64,000 nucleotides of DNA, from positions 1,736,001 through 1,800,000 of the forward strand of contig NZ_CP133262.1 in the NCBI RefSeq assembly GCF_030915405.1. Direction: 5' to 3'. Position 1 is the stretch's first letter. Every line of letters starts with the position of its first letter. The DNA comes from Neobacillus nitrireducens (GTDB taxonomy: Bacteria > Bacillota > Bacilli > Bacillales > Cytobacillaceae). The notes beneath the pieces are model-generated. The model was not told where the DNA came from. It saw only the letters and a list, made by a program, of their open reading frames with translations, and ran no database searches. Both the position numbers and the translations under genes were made by a program. Below, piece by piece: positions 46,762-54,936 of the stretch.

Positions 46762-46804
46762 TCAAAAAAAATCCTTATCATCAATAGGTAAGGATTTTTT
46801 TTAC
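46762..46804 (+). terminator. Terminator of ykuE
   Basis: AAAAAAATCCTTA pairs with TAAGGATTTTTTT over twelve bases. Confidence 0.9.
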
Positions 46805-46918
46805 AATAAGCATTAACTATTTGATATTTATTTCACTAAAAGATTACTGCTTTATTCCTATTTCTTTTAAAAAAAGGTATAATATAGATGTTTTATATAA
46901 CTGAAAGGAGAACATATT

Positions 46919-47392
46919 TTGAATTATGACCAGAAAGACCCTCTAACAAACCTAAAACTAACCATCGAAAACCTCGCTCAAGCTATCTTTATTGTGAATC
47001 GCCATGCGAAAACAGCTCCAAATCCCAAATTATTGTACAAATTAAAACAGGAAACATTAAAAAAATTGATTGAAGAAGGTAAAGCTAAAAAAGTTGGTCT
47101 CCATTTCTCTGGAAATCCACGAAATAGTCAACAGCAGTCGGATGTGTTAGTTGAATGCGGAAGGTATACATTTCATATTCCTCCCACCAAGTCCGATTTT
47201 TTAGAACTACCACATTTCGGTAAATTAGATGAACGGGTACGAAATCCAAAGGCAACACTCTCACTAAATTCAGCAAAAGCATTACTCCAGCTATATACCG
47301 GAATTTCAGAACTTGATCAAACCCCATCTAATAAAAAAAGCAAAACTTATCAAAAGCCTATTTTCAAAAAACTAGGTGAACGATATTCATGA
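46919..47392 (+). CDS. ykyB: YkyB family protein
   Basis: 157 residues, basic, soluble. The opening NYDQKDPLTNLKLTIENLAQAIFIVNRHAKTAPNPKLLY and VGLHFSGNPRNSQQQSDVLVECGRYTFH are the conserved blocks of the YkyB family, whose function is unknown. The TTG start at 46919 has AAAGGAG eight bases upstream. It is next to ykuE, as in B. subtilis. Confidence 0.92.
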   Translation: MNYDQKDPLTNLKLTIENLAQAIFIVNRHAKTAPNPKLLYKLKQETLKKLIEEGKAKKVGLHFSGNPRNSQQQSDVLVECGRYTFHIPPTKSDFLELPHFGKLDERVRNPKATLSLNSAKALLQLYTGISELDQTPSNKKSKTYQKPIFKKLGERYS

Positions 47393-47417
47393 AGCCAGGA
47401 TTCCTGGCTTTTTCTTT
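47391..47417 (+). terminator. Terminator of ykyB
   Basis: AAGCCAGGA and TCCTGGCTT back to back, followed by TTTCTTTT; starts in the stop codon. Confidence 0.85.
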
Positions 47418-47554
47418 TGGAGTATCCATCCTAACAGTTAGTGATGTTTTTGTGAACAACATCACTAACATATAGACTCTTTATTGATACGGAATTACAA
47501 TATAATTATGAGAAGATACTTAGTTTGAAAAAATTTAAAAGAGGTGCTTGACCA

Positions 47555-47755
47555 ATGAAAGGAACAGCGATTCTTTTTCAAGAACAAAAGGTTACATTTA
47601 TTGAAGATGTGGATCATTCCATTTATGAAGAAATTAAAGAGCAATGCGGCTGCGAGGATTGTAACTGCAAGCTAGAAGATAAAATAGTTAATTTCGGTTC
47701 TGTGTCACCAGTTTTTTGGCACGAGGACGAGGTTGACTGGGATTATGGTTATTAA
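47555..47755 (+). CDS. Small acidic Cys-cluster protein, unknown
   Basis: 66 residues, strongly acidic, with a Cys cluster CGCEDCNC (about 31-38) and a C-terminal EDEVDWDYGY. AGAGGTG stands eight bases before the ATG and a strong terminator follows, so it is a good gene. The cluster could bind a metal such as zinc or copper, but no family is recognised. It lies between ykyB and patA. Confidence 0.75.
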   Translation: MKGTAILFQEQKVTFIEDVDHSIYEEIKEQCGCEDCNCKLEDKIVNFGSVSPVFWHEDEVDWDYGY

Positions 47756-47788
47756 AACACTTTAATTTGAAATAAACTCCCCTTCCCT

Positions 47789-47829
47789 TAAAAACGGTCT
47801 GAGTAAAAACTTAGATCGTTTTTTTATTT
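47789..47829 (+). terminator. Terminator of the small Cys-cluster gene
   Basis: Fourteen-base stem AAAACGGTCTGAGT/ACTTAGATCGTTTT (two G-U) with TTTTT tail. Confidence 0.9.
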
Positions 47830-47913
47830 CTCTTTAGTAGTACCTTCAGCTAAAAATAGTCTATAATCATTATATTCATAAAAGGGTAAACTTCAATTGG
47901 AAGGATGGACAAT

Positions 47914-49064
47914 ATGGAACAATTAATTAATCAACGTGTAAAAGATATAGAAATCTCAGGAATTAGAAAGTTTTTTAATATGGTATCCCATATTGAAGAT
48001 TTGATCTCATTTACGATTGGACAACCTGATTTCCCAACTCCGGAGCATGTGAAGAAAGCTGGTATTACTGCGATTGAGCAGAACTTTACCTCCTATACCC
48101 ATAATGCAGGGACGATTGAATTAAGGGAAGCTGCGTGCAATTTTGTAAAAAAAAATATGGCTTACTTTATAAACCTGACTCAGAGGTGATTGTTACTGTA
48201 GGTGCAAGCGAGGCTATTGACATTGCTTTTCGGACAATTTTAGTTGAAGGGTCTGAAGTCATATTACCAGGTCCTATTTATCCAGGCTATGAACCGATCA
48301 TTAAAATGATGGGGGCTACACCTGTACATGTGGATATCCGGGAAAATCAGTTTCGCTTTACTTTAGAAATGATAAAACCTTTTATTACTGAGAAAACCCG
48401 TTGCATCGTCCTGCCATACCCCTCTAATCCGACCGGCGTTAGTCTCTCTGAGTCAGAGCTAAGGGAAATAGCAGAGTATCTTAAAAATAAAGATATCTTT
48501 ATCCTTGCAGATGAAATATACAGTGAGCTTACCTATGACCAACCGCATATATCCATTGCTTCCTTTCTAAAAGAACAAACCATCGTCATCAATGGGTTAT
48601 CCAAATCCCACTCGATGACTGGTTGGAGAATTGGCTTTTTATTTGCACCTGAAGTCATTTCGAAACATATTTTAAAGGTTCATCAATATAATATATCTTG
48701 TGCGACGTCCATTGCCCAGAAAGCAGCCTTTGCGGCAGTTACTAAAGGGATGGATGATGCGCTTGTGATGAAAAAAGAATATTTAAAAAGAAGAGAATTT
48801 GTTTACAAACGCTTAACTGCGATGGGACTTGATGCTGTCAAGCCAGACGGAGCGTTTTACTTCTTCGTAAAGATTCCTAAAACCATTCAATTAAATAGTT
48901 TTGACTTTGCCCTAAAGCTTGTCCAAGAAACAAAAGTGGCCGTTGTTCCCGGCAGCGCTTTTTCAGAATATGGAGAAGGCTATTTCCGGTTATCGTTTGC
49001 TTGTTCTATGGAAACTCTTGAAATCGGTTTAAACCAAATAGAACAATTTTTAAGGAACGCATAA
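47914..49064 (+). pseudogene. patA: PatA aminotransferase (N-acetyl-LL-diaminopimelate aminotransferase), frameshifted
   Basis: The first 90 codons read MEQLINQRVKDIEISGIRKF through ELREAACNFVKK, then hit a stop at 48187-48189. The rest (KKYGLLYKPDSEVIVTVGASEA and on to 49064) continues in another frame. A run of nine A at 48147-48155 lacks one A; adding it restores a class I PLP aminotransferase of about 384 residues with INGLSKSHSMTGWRIGF around the PLP lysine and LPYPSNPTG. The enzyme acts between DapH and YkuR. ATG 47914 is preferred because GGAAGG lies nine bases upstream. Confidence 0.88.
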
Positions 49065-49110
49065 TAATACCCTCACCTTTTACGGTGAGGGTATTATTAT
49101 GCGTTCCTTA
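49051..49110. repeat. Perfect 27-bp palindrome across the patA/ykwC junction
   Basis: TAAGGAACGCATAATAATAC followed by CCTCACC (49051-49077) is the exact reverse complement of 49084-49110, with a six-base loop TTTTAC. The left arm includes the last codons and stop of patA, the right arm the ykwC stop. The inner part (ACCCTCACC/GGTGAGGGT then ATTATTAT) can serve as a bidirectional terminator, but the arms are much longer than usual. Confidence 0.9.
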
Positions 49111-49986
49111 GCTCTTCCAAAATTTATAAAGGGCATGGGTCCCGCTGTTTTCCTCTCCTTTTTCGACTAATTGGTCATACAAAGATTTCGCTAATGAAAG
49201 TCCCGGAACTTCCATCTCCATTTTTTCAGCTTCATCTATCGCGATTTTCATATCCTTAATAAAATGTTTTATGTAAAAACCAGGTTCAAAGTTTCCTGCT
49301 AACATTCTTGGTGCAAGATTACTTAGGGACCAGCTCCCGGCTGCCCCAGTTGTAATACTTTTCAAGACATTCTCAGGGTCTAACCCGGCTTTTTCTGCAT
49401 ATATAACTGCCTCACAAACACCTATCATATTTGAAGCAATGGCAATTTGATTGCACATTTTTGTATGCTGCCCAGCACCTGGTTTTCCTTGATAAACTAT
49501 GTTTGTTCCAAGCAATTCTAATATAGGAAGAACCCCGTCAAATGCTTCCCGTTCACAGCCAACCATAATGGAGAGCGTAGCTTCCTTCGCACCCACGTCT
49601 CCACCTGAAACCGGTGCATCTATTGCCTGAATTCCTTTCTTTTTAGCCTGTTCATAAATTTTAATAGCCAGTGATGGTGCAGAGGTTGTCATATCGATAA
49701 GGTAGCTTCCAGATGCCCCATTGTGGATTAAACCATTTTCGCCAAAATATATTTCCTCCACATCCGTCGGATAGCCTACCATAGTAAAAATTACCGATGC
49801 TTTTTCAGCTACTTCTTTTGCTGTTGCGGCCCACTCTGCGCCGTTATCCAATAGGTCTTGTGCCTTTTCCTTTGTTCTTGAATAAACAATTATGGAATAG
49901 CCGGCATTGATTAAATGTCCTGCCATGCTCTTACCCATAACACCTATCCCAATAAAGCCAATTACCGTATTTTCTGGAGTAAGCAA
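49108..49986 (-). CDS. ykwC: Beta-hydroxyacid dehydrogenase family oxidoreductase
   Basis: 292 residues. NAD(P) motif GFIGIGVMGKSMAGHL at the N-terminus, substrate motif DAPVSGGDVGAKEATLSIMVGC and the catalytic Lys in GAGQHTKMCNQ are all present. The family reduces tartronate semialdehyde, 3-hydroxyisobutyrate or succinic semialdehyde; the substrate here is open. It resembles B. subtilis YkwC. TTG 49986 with GAGGAAGG six bases upstream is the start. Convergent with patA. Confidence 0.9.
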   Translation of the reverse strand: MLTPENTVIGFIGIGVMGKSMAGHLINAGYSIIVYSRTKEKAQDLLDNGAEWAATAKEVAEKASVIFTMVGYPTDVEEIYFGENGLIHNGASGSYLIDMTTSAPSLAIKIYEQAKKKGIQAIDAPVSGGDVGAKEATLSIMVGCEREAFDGVLPILELLGTNIVYQGKPGAGQHTKMCNQIAIASNMIGVCEAVIYAEKAGLDPENVLKSITTGAAGSWSLSNLAPRMLAGNFEPGFYIKHFIKDMKIAIDEAEKMEMEVPGLSLAKSLYDQLVEKGEENSGTHALYKFWKS

Positions 49987-50059
49987 AATAATCCTTCCTC
50001 TCTATTTAAATATTCATTTATATTTTAGCATTAAGTTTTGATACCTGAAAAAATAAGCA

Positions 50060-50097
50060 CAAGAAAGACCGGAACGTCCCAGTCGCTCCGGTCTTCA
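50060..50097 (-). terminator. Terminator of the 157-residue lipoprotein gene
   Basis: Minus strand AGACCGGA and TCCGGTCT pair over a thirteen-base loop, followed by TTCTTGTG; the U tract is modest. Confidence 0.65.
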
Positions 50098-50162
50098 TGC
50101 TCCTTCTCTCCAAAGTTATGCACAAATTTATTTTGCCCTTTTAGAAGAGAACATAATCACTT

Positions 50163-50636
50163 TTACAACTCTGAAGAAAAGTTTGTTAAATAGGCACGAC
50201 CGAAAACTTCTTGATTATTAAATACTTCAATCGAGACGGCATTATTCTTTTCAATCATATTTTTAAGTTCATGAATATGTAAATCTACGTTTAGAGGAAG
50301 CGGGTCCATAAAAATATATTTTTCACCTTTTCCTTCAACTTCCAAATATTCTCCATTCTGCACTTGCTCTTCGCCGTAAACTATTTCCCGTTTACCAATT
50401 GCTGCTGCTAACTTGTCATCATGAATAGTAACCTTCACTTTATATAATTGTTGACCTGCTAATATTTCACTATTGATTCGAAACCGGAATTGTAGTTCAT
50501 TATTTTTTGTTAACAAAGCATCAGCATACCGATTGACAATTAATTCATTGGAAAAAAGTAAGCCGCAGCCATTTAATAGCGTGGTTACAGACAGTAACAA
50601 GAGCAAAACAGTAATTAATCGAATATTCTTCAGCAT
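50163..50636 (-). CDS. Putative lipoprotein, unknown function
   Basis: 157 residues from ATG 50636 (GGGAGTG seven bases upstream). Lipoprotein signal with lipobox LNGC (about Cys24), then a beta-rich domain (YKVKVTIHDDKLAAAIGKREIVYGEEQVQNGEYLEV) with no recognised family. It may be an adhesin-like or ligand-binding surface protein, but nothing in sequence shows this. Lies between ykwC and the SDR gene on the same strand. Confidence 0.75.
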   Translation of the reverse strand: MLKNIRLITVLLLLLSVTTLLNGCGLLFSNELIVNRYADALLTKNNELQFRFRINSEILAGQQLYKVKVTIHDDKLAAAIGKREIVYGEEQVQNGEYLEVEGKGEKYIFMDPLPLNVDLHIHELKNMIEKNNAVSIEVFNNQEVFGRAYLTNFSSEL

Positions 50637-50731
50637 TTTATAACACTCCCTTAATATTTTTACCATAGCCAAATTACATCGGTAATAAACGTAAAGAAAG
50701 GTTAATATAGGAAAAAATAAATCATATGTTT

Positions 50732-51517
50732 CTAGATTGCTTTGACCATCCCTCCGTCTACTAAGAATGAACTGCCCGTCATATAAGAATTAGCATCAGA
50801 TAAGAGGAAAGCAGCAACATTTGCAAATTCCTCCGGGGTACCGTACCGCTTTAAGGGAATTCCTGCTTGTGATTGTAATGCAATTGTCTCCCTGTCCACA
50901 CCAAACTTATCAGCATTCATCTGATCTAAATGACTGATGCGGTCTGTTGCAATTCGTCCAGGCGCAATTGTATTAATCAAAATATTATATTGAGCCAATT
51001 CTGAAGCAAGTGTTTTTGCTAGTCCAACTATGCCCGTCCGAAACGTATTCGAGAGAATAAGACCCGGAATTGGTTCTTTAATAGATGTAGAGGCAATATT
51101 CAAGATTTTACCACCTTGCTCTTTTAAATAAGGCAGTGCCGCCCGAATCATTCGGACGTAAGATAATAAATTCAATTCAAAGGAATTCTGCCAGTCTTCA
51201 TCACTCAAGTCTTCAAACGAACCTGCAGGAGGACCTCCGGCATTATTAACTAGCAAATCAATTGTTTGAAATGTTTCTGCAGTTGCTTTCACCAACCGAT
51301 TAATGTCATTTATATCTGTTATGTCTGTTTTTTGATAAGCTACTTTTCCTAAACCAATAGATTCAAGCTGACTTGCTTTTTGTCTCAGCTTTTCCTCATC
51401 GCGGCCGGAAATCATAACATTGGCTCCTTCTCTAACTAAACGCTCAGCTATTGCAAATCCTAAGCCTTGGCTCGAAGCGACCACCAAAGCTGTTTTACCA
51501 GTTAAATTCAATTCCAT
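50732..51517 (-). CDS. Divergent short-chain dehydrogenase/reductase
   Basis: 261 residues of the SDR Rossmann fold: ASSQGLGFAIAERL near the N-terminus, NNAGGPPAG and the C-terminal FLVDGG. The catalytic Ser region IASTSIKEPIPG is kept, but the usual YxxxK reads SNTFR (Tyr to Ser and Lys to Arg), so classical catalysis is unlikely. Similar proteins with an SNT-R motif exist in bacteria and are often annotated as oxoacyl reductases. ATG 51517 has AGGAGG 12 bases upstream. Substrate unknown. Confidence 0.87.
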   Translation of the reverse strand: MELNLTGKTALVVASSQGLGFAIAERLVREGANVMISGRDEEKLRQKASQLESIGLGKVAYQKTDITDINDINRLVKATAETFQTIDLLVNNAGGPPAGSFEDLSDEDWQNSFELNLLSYVRMIRAALPYLKEQGGKILNIASTSIKEPIPGLILSNTFRTGIVGLAKTLASELAQYNILINTIAPGRIATDRISHLDQMNADKFGVDRETIALQSQAGIPLKRYGTPEEFANVAAFLLSDANSYMTGSSFLVDGGMVKAI

Positions 51518-51649
51518 TAACGTTCCAATCCTCCTTGATAAATAAATATAATTATAGTATACAGGATAATTGAAGGGAATACTTGTCAAAAGAATATAAA
51601 ATAAGAGATAGATTTGCTCTGCCTCTTTTCAAAAAATAATCAATGCCAT

Positions 51650-51688
51650 AGAAAAGACCGACTAATAAATCAGTCGGTCTTTTTCTAT
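51650..51688 (-). terminator. Terminator of ptsI
   Basis: Minus strand GACCGACT and AGTCGGTC over eight bases with A and T tracts. Confidence 0.9.
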
Positions 51689-51697
51689 ATCATAAAT

Positions 51698-53410
51698 TTA
51701 CTTTGTAGCAGCATTTACTGCTTCAATAACCTGAGCAGTAGTTTGCATGTTTAATACTTCTTGAGCAAGCTTCTCCATATCAGATTTTTTCAAATTCCTG
51801 ATTTGCGAGCGAGCTTTTAATATGGAAGTGGCACTCATTGAAAATTCGTCAAGTCCAAGTCCTAAAAGAAGTGGAATTGCTGTTTCATCCCCTGCCATTT
51901 CCCCACACATACCTGTCCATTTTCCTTCTGCATGTGAAGCATCAATAACCATTTTTACTAAACGTAAAATAGACGGGCTATAGGGCTGATACAAGTAAGA
52001 AACACGTTGGTTCATGCGGTCAGCAGCCATCGTATATTGAATTAAATCGTTTGTCCCGATACTAAAGAAGTCTACTTCTTTTGCAAATTGATCCGCTAGA
52101 ATGGCCGTTGAAGGAATTTCCACCATGATACCAAGTTCAATTTCATCGGAAACCTTTTGTCCTTCAGCAAGAAGCTTTTGCTTTTCTTCTTCAAGGAGCG
52201 CCTTTGCAGCACGGAATTCATCTAGGGTTGCAATCATTGGAAACATAATTTTTAAATTCCCATAGATACTAGCACGTAACAGTGCTCTTAGCTGGGTACG
52301 GAAAATATCCTGCTCTTCTAAGCATAAACGGATTGCCCGGAAGCCTAAAAACGGGTTCATTTCTTTTGGTAAATCCAAATATGGCAGTTCTTTATCCCCG
52401 CCAATGTCCAAGGTACGAACAACAACTGGTTTTCCTGTTAATCCTTCTAAAACGGCTTTGTAGGATTCAAACTGTTCATCCTCTGTTGGAAGTTGATCTC
52501 TTCCCATGTAGAGGAATTCAGTCCTATAAAGGCCTACACCTTCCCCACCATTTTCAATGACTCCTTTTAAATCCTTAGGAGTACCGATATTGGCAACCAA
52601 TTCTACATGGTGATTATCACTTGATACAGTTGGTTCATTAACAAGCTTAGCCCATTCAGCCTTTTGAGCTTCATACCCTTCATGCACTTTACGGTATTGC
52701 TCAACAAGTTCTGGAGTTGGATTAATATGTACTTCACCTTTTAATCCATCAACAATAACAAGATCCCCATTATTGATTTCCTCAGTAGCTGTCTTTGTTC
52801 CAACAACGGCTGGAATTTCCAGAGAACGAGCCATTATTGCTGAATGTGAGGTACGTCCGCCAATATTTGTAGTAAATCCTAAAACAAATTGTCTGTTTAA
52901 TTGTGCGGTGTCTGATGGGGTTAAGTCCTCAGCCACAATTATCACTTCTTCAGCAATCATGCTTGGATTAACCAATTGAACACCCAACAAATGGGCTAAT
53001 ACACGTTTGGTTACATCTCGAATATCTGCTGCACGTTCCCGCATATATTCATTATCCATTTGTTCAAACATCATAATGAACATATCTGCCGTTTCCTTTA
53101 GAGCAGACTCAGCATTCACTTTATCAGACTGAATCTTATCTTCAATCGGTGCATTTAATTCAGGGTCGCTTAGGACGAGTAAATGTGCTTCAAAAATCGC
53201 AGCTTTATCTGCGCCAAGGTCGACTTTAGCCCGGTCTCGAATCGCTTCGAGTTCTGCTGTTGATTTCGACATTGCCTGTCGGAAACGGTCAACCTCCGCA
53301 TTAGTATCTTCAATTTTTTTTTGTTCAAATAATAAATCCGGTTCGACAAGACGGTATGCTTTTGCAATTGCAATCCCGTTTGATGCAGCTATACCATGTA
53401 AAAAAGTCAT
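51698..53410 (-). CDS. ptsI: PTS enzyme I (PEP-protein phosphotransferase)
   Basis: 570 residues. The phosphohistidine is in [21 protein letters not shown], the PEP-binding barrel shows [18 protein letters not shown], and the active-site Cys is in GMCGEMAGD. It takes phosphate from PEP and gives it to HPr His15, powering all PTS sugars. Its ATG overlaps the ptsH stop (TAATG), so the two are translationally coupled. No ptsG lies upstream, unlike B. subtilis. Confidence 0.98.
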   Translation of the reverse strand: MTFLHGIAASNGIAIAKAYRLVEPDLLFEQKKIEDTNAEVDRFRQAMSKSTAELEAIRDRAKVDLGADKAAIFEAHLLVLSDPELNAPIEDKIQSDKVNAESALKETADMFIMMFEQMDNEYMRERAADIRDVTKRVLAHLLGVQLVNPSMIAEEVIIVAEDLTPSDTAQLNRQFVLGFTTNIGGRTSHSAIMARSLEIPAVVGTKTATEEINNGDLVIVDGLKGEVHINPTPELVEQYRKVHEGYEAQKAEWAKLVNEPTVSSDNHHVELVANIGTPKDLKGVIENGGEGVGLYRTEFLYMGRDQLPTEDEQFESYKAVLEGLTGKPVVVRTLDIGGDKELPYLDLPKEMNPFLGFRAIRLCLEEQDIFRTQLRALLRASIYGNLKIMFPMIATLDEFRAAKALLEEEKQKLLAEGQKVSDEIELGIMVEIPSTAILADQFAKEVDFFSIGTNDLIQYTMAADRMNQRVSYLYQPYSPSILRLVKMVIDASHAEGKWTGMCGEMAGDETAIPLLLGLGLDEFSMSATSILKARSQIRNLKKSDMEKLAQEVLNMQTTAQVIEAVNAATK

Positions 53411-53676
53411 TATTCTGCCAATCCTTCTTTTTTCAAGGTTTCTTCAAGGCTATTTAATGCATCGTTTGCATCATTTCCTTCTGCTGAAATGGTGATATCA
53501 GCACCCTGGCCCACACCTAAAGACATAACACCCATTATTGATTTTAAGTTAACTTTCTTACCTTTATATTCTAAATGAATTTCAGAATCAAATCGGCTAG
53601 CTGTTTGCACTAATAATGTTGCTGGTCTTGCATGTATACCTGTTTCTGCGACTACTTTAAATTGCTTTTCTGCCAT
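53410..53676 (-). CDS. ptsH: HPr phosphocarrier protein
   Basis: 88 residues. His15 in [11 protein letters not shown] is the PEP-dependent phosphorylation site and Ser46 in [11 protein letters not shown] the HPr kinase site, so HPr-Ser-P can serve as CcpA corepressor. ATG 53676 is the canonical start (MAEKQFKVV) with AAGGAG ten bases upstream; three extra upstream codons are not likely used. First gene of ptsHI with its own promoter. Confidence 0.98.
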   Translation of the reverse strand: MAEKQFKVVAETGIHARPATLLVQTASRFDSEIHLEYKGKKVNLKSIMGVMSLGVGQGADITISAEGNDANDALNSLEETLKKEGLAE

Positions 53677-53747
53677 GATAATCAAACTCCTTTAATATTT
53701 ATATAAAAATATAAACTTGCTTTATTAAAAATAAACATTTCTTATCA

Positions 53748-53777
53748 TTTAGTCAACTAAATCAATAATTGACTAAA
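53748..53777 (-). other. Inverted repeat in the ptsH leader
   Basis: TTTAGTCAA (53748-53756) and TTGACTAAA (53769-53777) form 9-bp arms around a 12-base loop, about 70-100 bases before the ptsH ATG. It may be an operator or an mRNA stem; no known motif recognised. Confidence 0.5.
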
Positions 53778-53918
53778 GAGTGAAAGTGAAATATTTTTCG
53801 TTTATTTTTTCCAAAAAGAAAACAAACATGTATTGAATTTTCACTCTGATGATAATGTTTTGTTTATACAAATGCTAGAATATCACTTTCGCCTTTTTCA
53901 GACAACTGAAAAATCTAT

Positions 53919-53972
53919 TTTATACCACATGTCACAAATCTGTCACAAATCTGTCAAAACCAGTCACAAACT
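53919..53972 (-). promoter_or_regulatory. ptsHI promoter within a phased GTCACAAA array
   Basis: Minus strand GTGACA (53946-53941), 16 bases, TATAAA (53924-53919); a leader of about 235 bases to ptsH follows, containing two inverted repeats but no gene. Four copies of GTCACAAA or GTCAAAAC (plus strand) start at 53931, 53942, 53953 and 53963, i.e. 11, 11 and 10 bases apart, covering positions from about -19 to -60. This suggests a DNA-binding protein that binds on one face. Confidence 0.6.
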
Positions 53973-53985
53973 TTCGTTTTAAAAA

Positions 53986-54180
53986 TTAACTTCTTGGTTC
54001 TTTTAGGTATTGATACAAAACATCGCCGCCCCTTTGACCTATTCCACGAAAATGCTTAAAATCTTTTCTTTTTACTAATACTTGACGAAATTCCATAAAA
54101 TCATCATTTTTAACATAATACTCCGATAGTTCTCCTGTCATTAATTGATTCAAGATTTCTGAAATCATTTCTTCTTTCAT
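53986..54180 (-). CDS. Small protein, unknown function
   Basis: 64 residues: MKEEMISEILNQLMTGELSEYYV, then FRQVLVKRKDFKHFRGIGQRGGDVLYQYLKEPRS. Compact mixed charged sequence, no signal. AAAGGTGG stands before the ATG. I recall similar short proteins upstream of ptsH in other bacilli but no named family. It takes the place of ptsG upstream of ptsHI on the same strand; no terminator separates it from the pts promoter. Confidence 0.72.
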   Translation of the reverse strand: MKEEMISEILNQLMTGELSEYYVKNDDFMEFRQVLVKRKDFKHFRGIGQRGGDVLYQYLKEPRS

Positions 54181-54245
54181 CTTATTGCACCACCTTTACC
54201 TAGTATTTTAACGTTATGGCTTTTCTTACGCCAACTTCAAAAAAA

Positions 54246-54259
54246 TGAAAGCGCTACCG
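54246..54259. promoter_or_regulatory. Weak cre-like site
   Basis: TGAAAGCGCTACCG matches the CcpA site consensus TGWNANCGNTNWCA at 12 of 14 positions, between two divergent small genes. It may be a chance match. Confidence 0.25.
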
Positions 54260-54413
54260 ATTCTTTCGCGGCCCTTTTTCTCATATACTAATAATGTTTA
54301 AAAGAATTAACATAATTGTCAAATAAAAGCCTTTACGAATTGAATAAAGTAGTGCAAACTGTTATTTAACTGGATTTTATTTATAGTTTTTGAGGTAAAG
54401 GAGAGAGACTAAA

Positions 54414-54602
54414 ATGAGAAAAGCAGAAGTAGGAAATATCATAGAATTCCGTGGTGGTTTGAAGGGGATTGTTGAAAAGGTAAATGAAAATTCTGTCATA
54501 GTCGACCTAACATTTATGGACAATTATCGTGATTTAGAATTGGATCAGCGCACAGTTGTCAATCACAAAAACTATAAGGTTGTAAAAGAAAGCGCTTATT
54601 AA
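54414..54602 (+). CDS. ykvS: YkvS, DUF2187 protein
   Basis: 62 residues, KOW/SH3-like small barrel: VGNIIEFRGGLKGIVEKVNENSVIVDLTFMDNYRDLELDQRTVVNHKNYKVV is the conserved YkvS sequence. Function unknown; the fold suggests RNA or protein binding. ATG 54414 has GGAGAG. It has its own terminator. Confidence 0.92.
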   Translation: MRKAEVGNIIEFRGGLKGIVEKVNENSVIVDLTFMDNYRDLELDQRTVVNHKNYKVVKESAY

Positions 54603-54616
54603 ATTAATAGAATTCT

Positions 54617-54657
54617 AGAAAAGGCAGTCCCAACATGGCTGCCTTTTCTTTTTTTGA
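54617..54657 (+). terminator. Terminator of ykvS
   Basis: AGAAAAGGCAGTCC and GGCTGCCTTTTCT with a one-base bulge, then TTTTTTT. Confidence 0.9.
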
Positions 54658-54672
54658 TTCCTACCCGAATCG

Positions 54673-54792
54673 TTATTGACCTTTTCCAGTTTCTTTGGTT
54701 AATTCCTTTAAAGATTTTACTTTTCCATGGGGATTTTGATCTTGCTTCCTGACTGTCCATTCACGTTCTTGCTCACTTTTTGATTTGCTCAT
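54673..54792 (-). CDS. DUF6254-type mini-protein
   Basis: 39 residues: MSKSKSEQEREWTVRKQDQN then PHGKVKSLKELTKETGKGQ. It is basic, disordered, and resembles the short DUF6254 proteins of bacilli (core WTVRKQxQxPHGKVKS as I recall). AAGGGAG lies eight bases before the ATG. Function unknown. The gene is short and easily missed by automated calling. Confidence 0.75.
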   Translation of the reverse strand: MSKSKSEQEREWTVRKQDQNPHGKVKSLKELTKETGKGQ

Positions 54793-54936
54793 TCTTTTCA
54801 CTCCCTTCCTTATTATTTTTTTCTTTTCTTTTTGTTCTAATCAAACGAATTGCTGAAAGGGGCAATGTAATGATTTCCATTTGAAAAACTTATTTGTTAA
54901 AATAAGTTCTATTGTTCCTAAAAGGAGATCATGATA

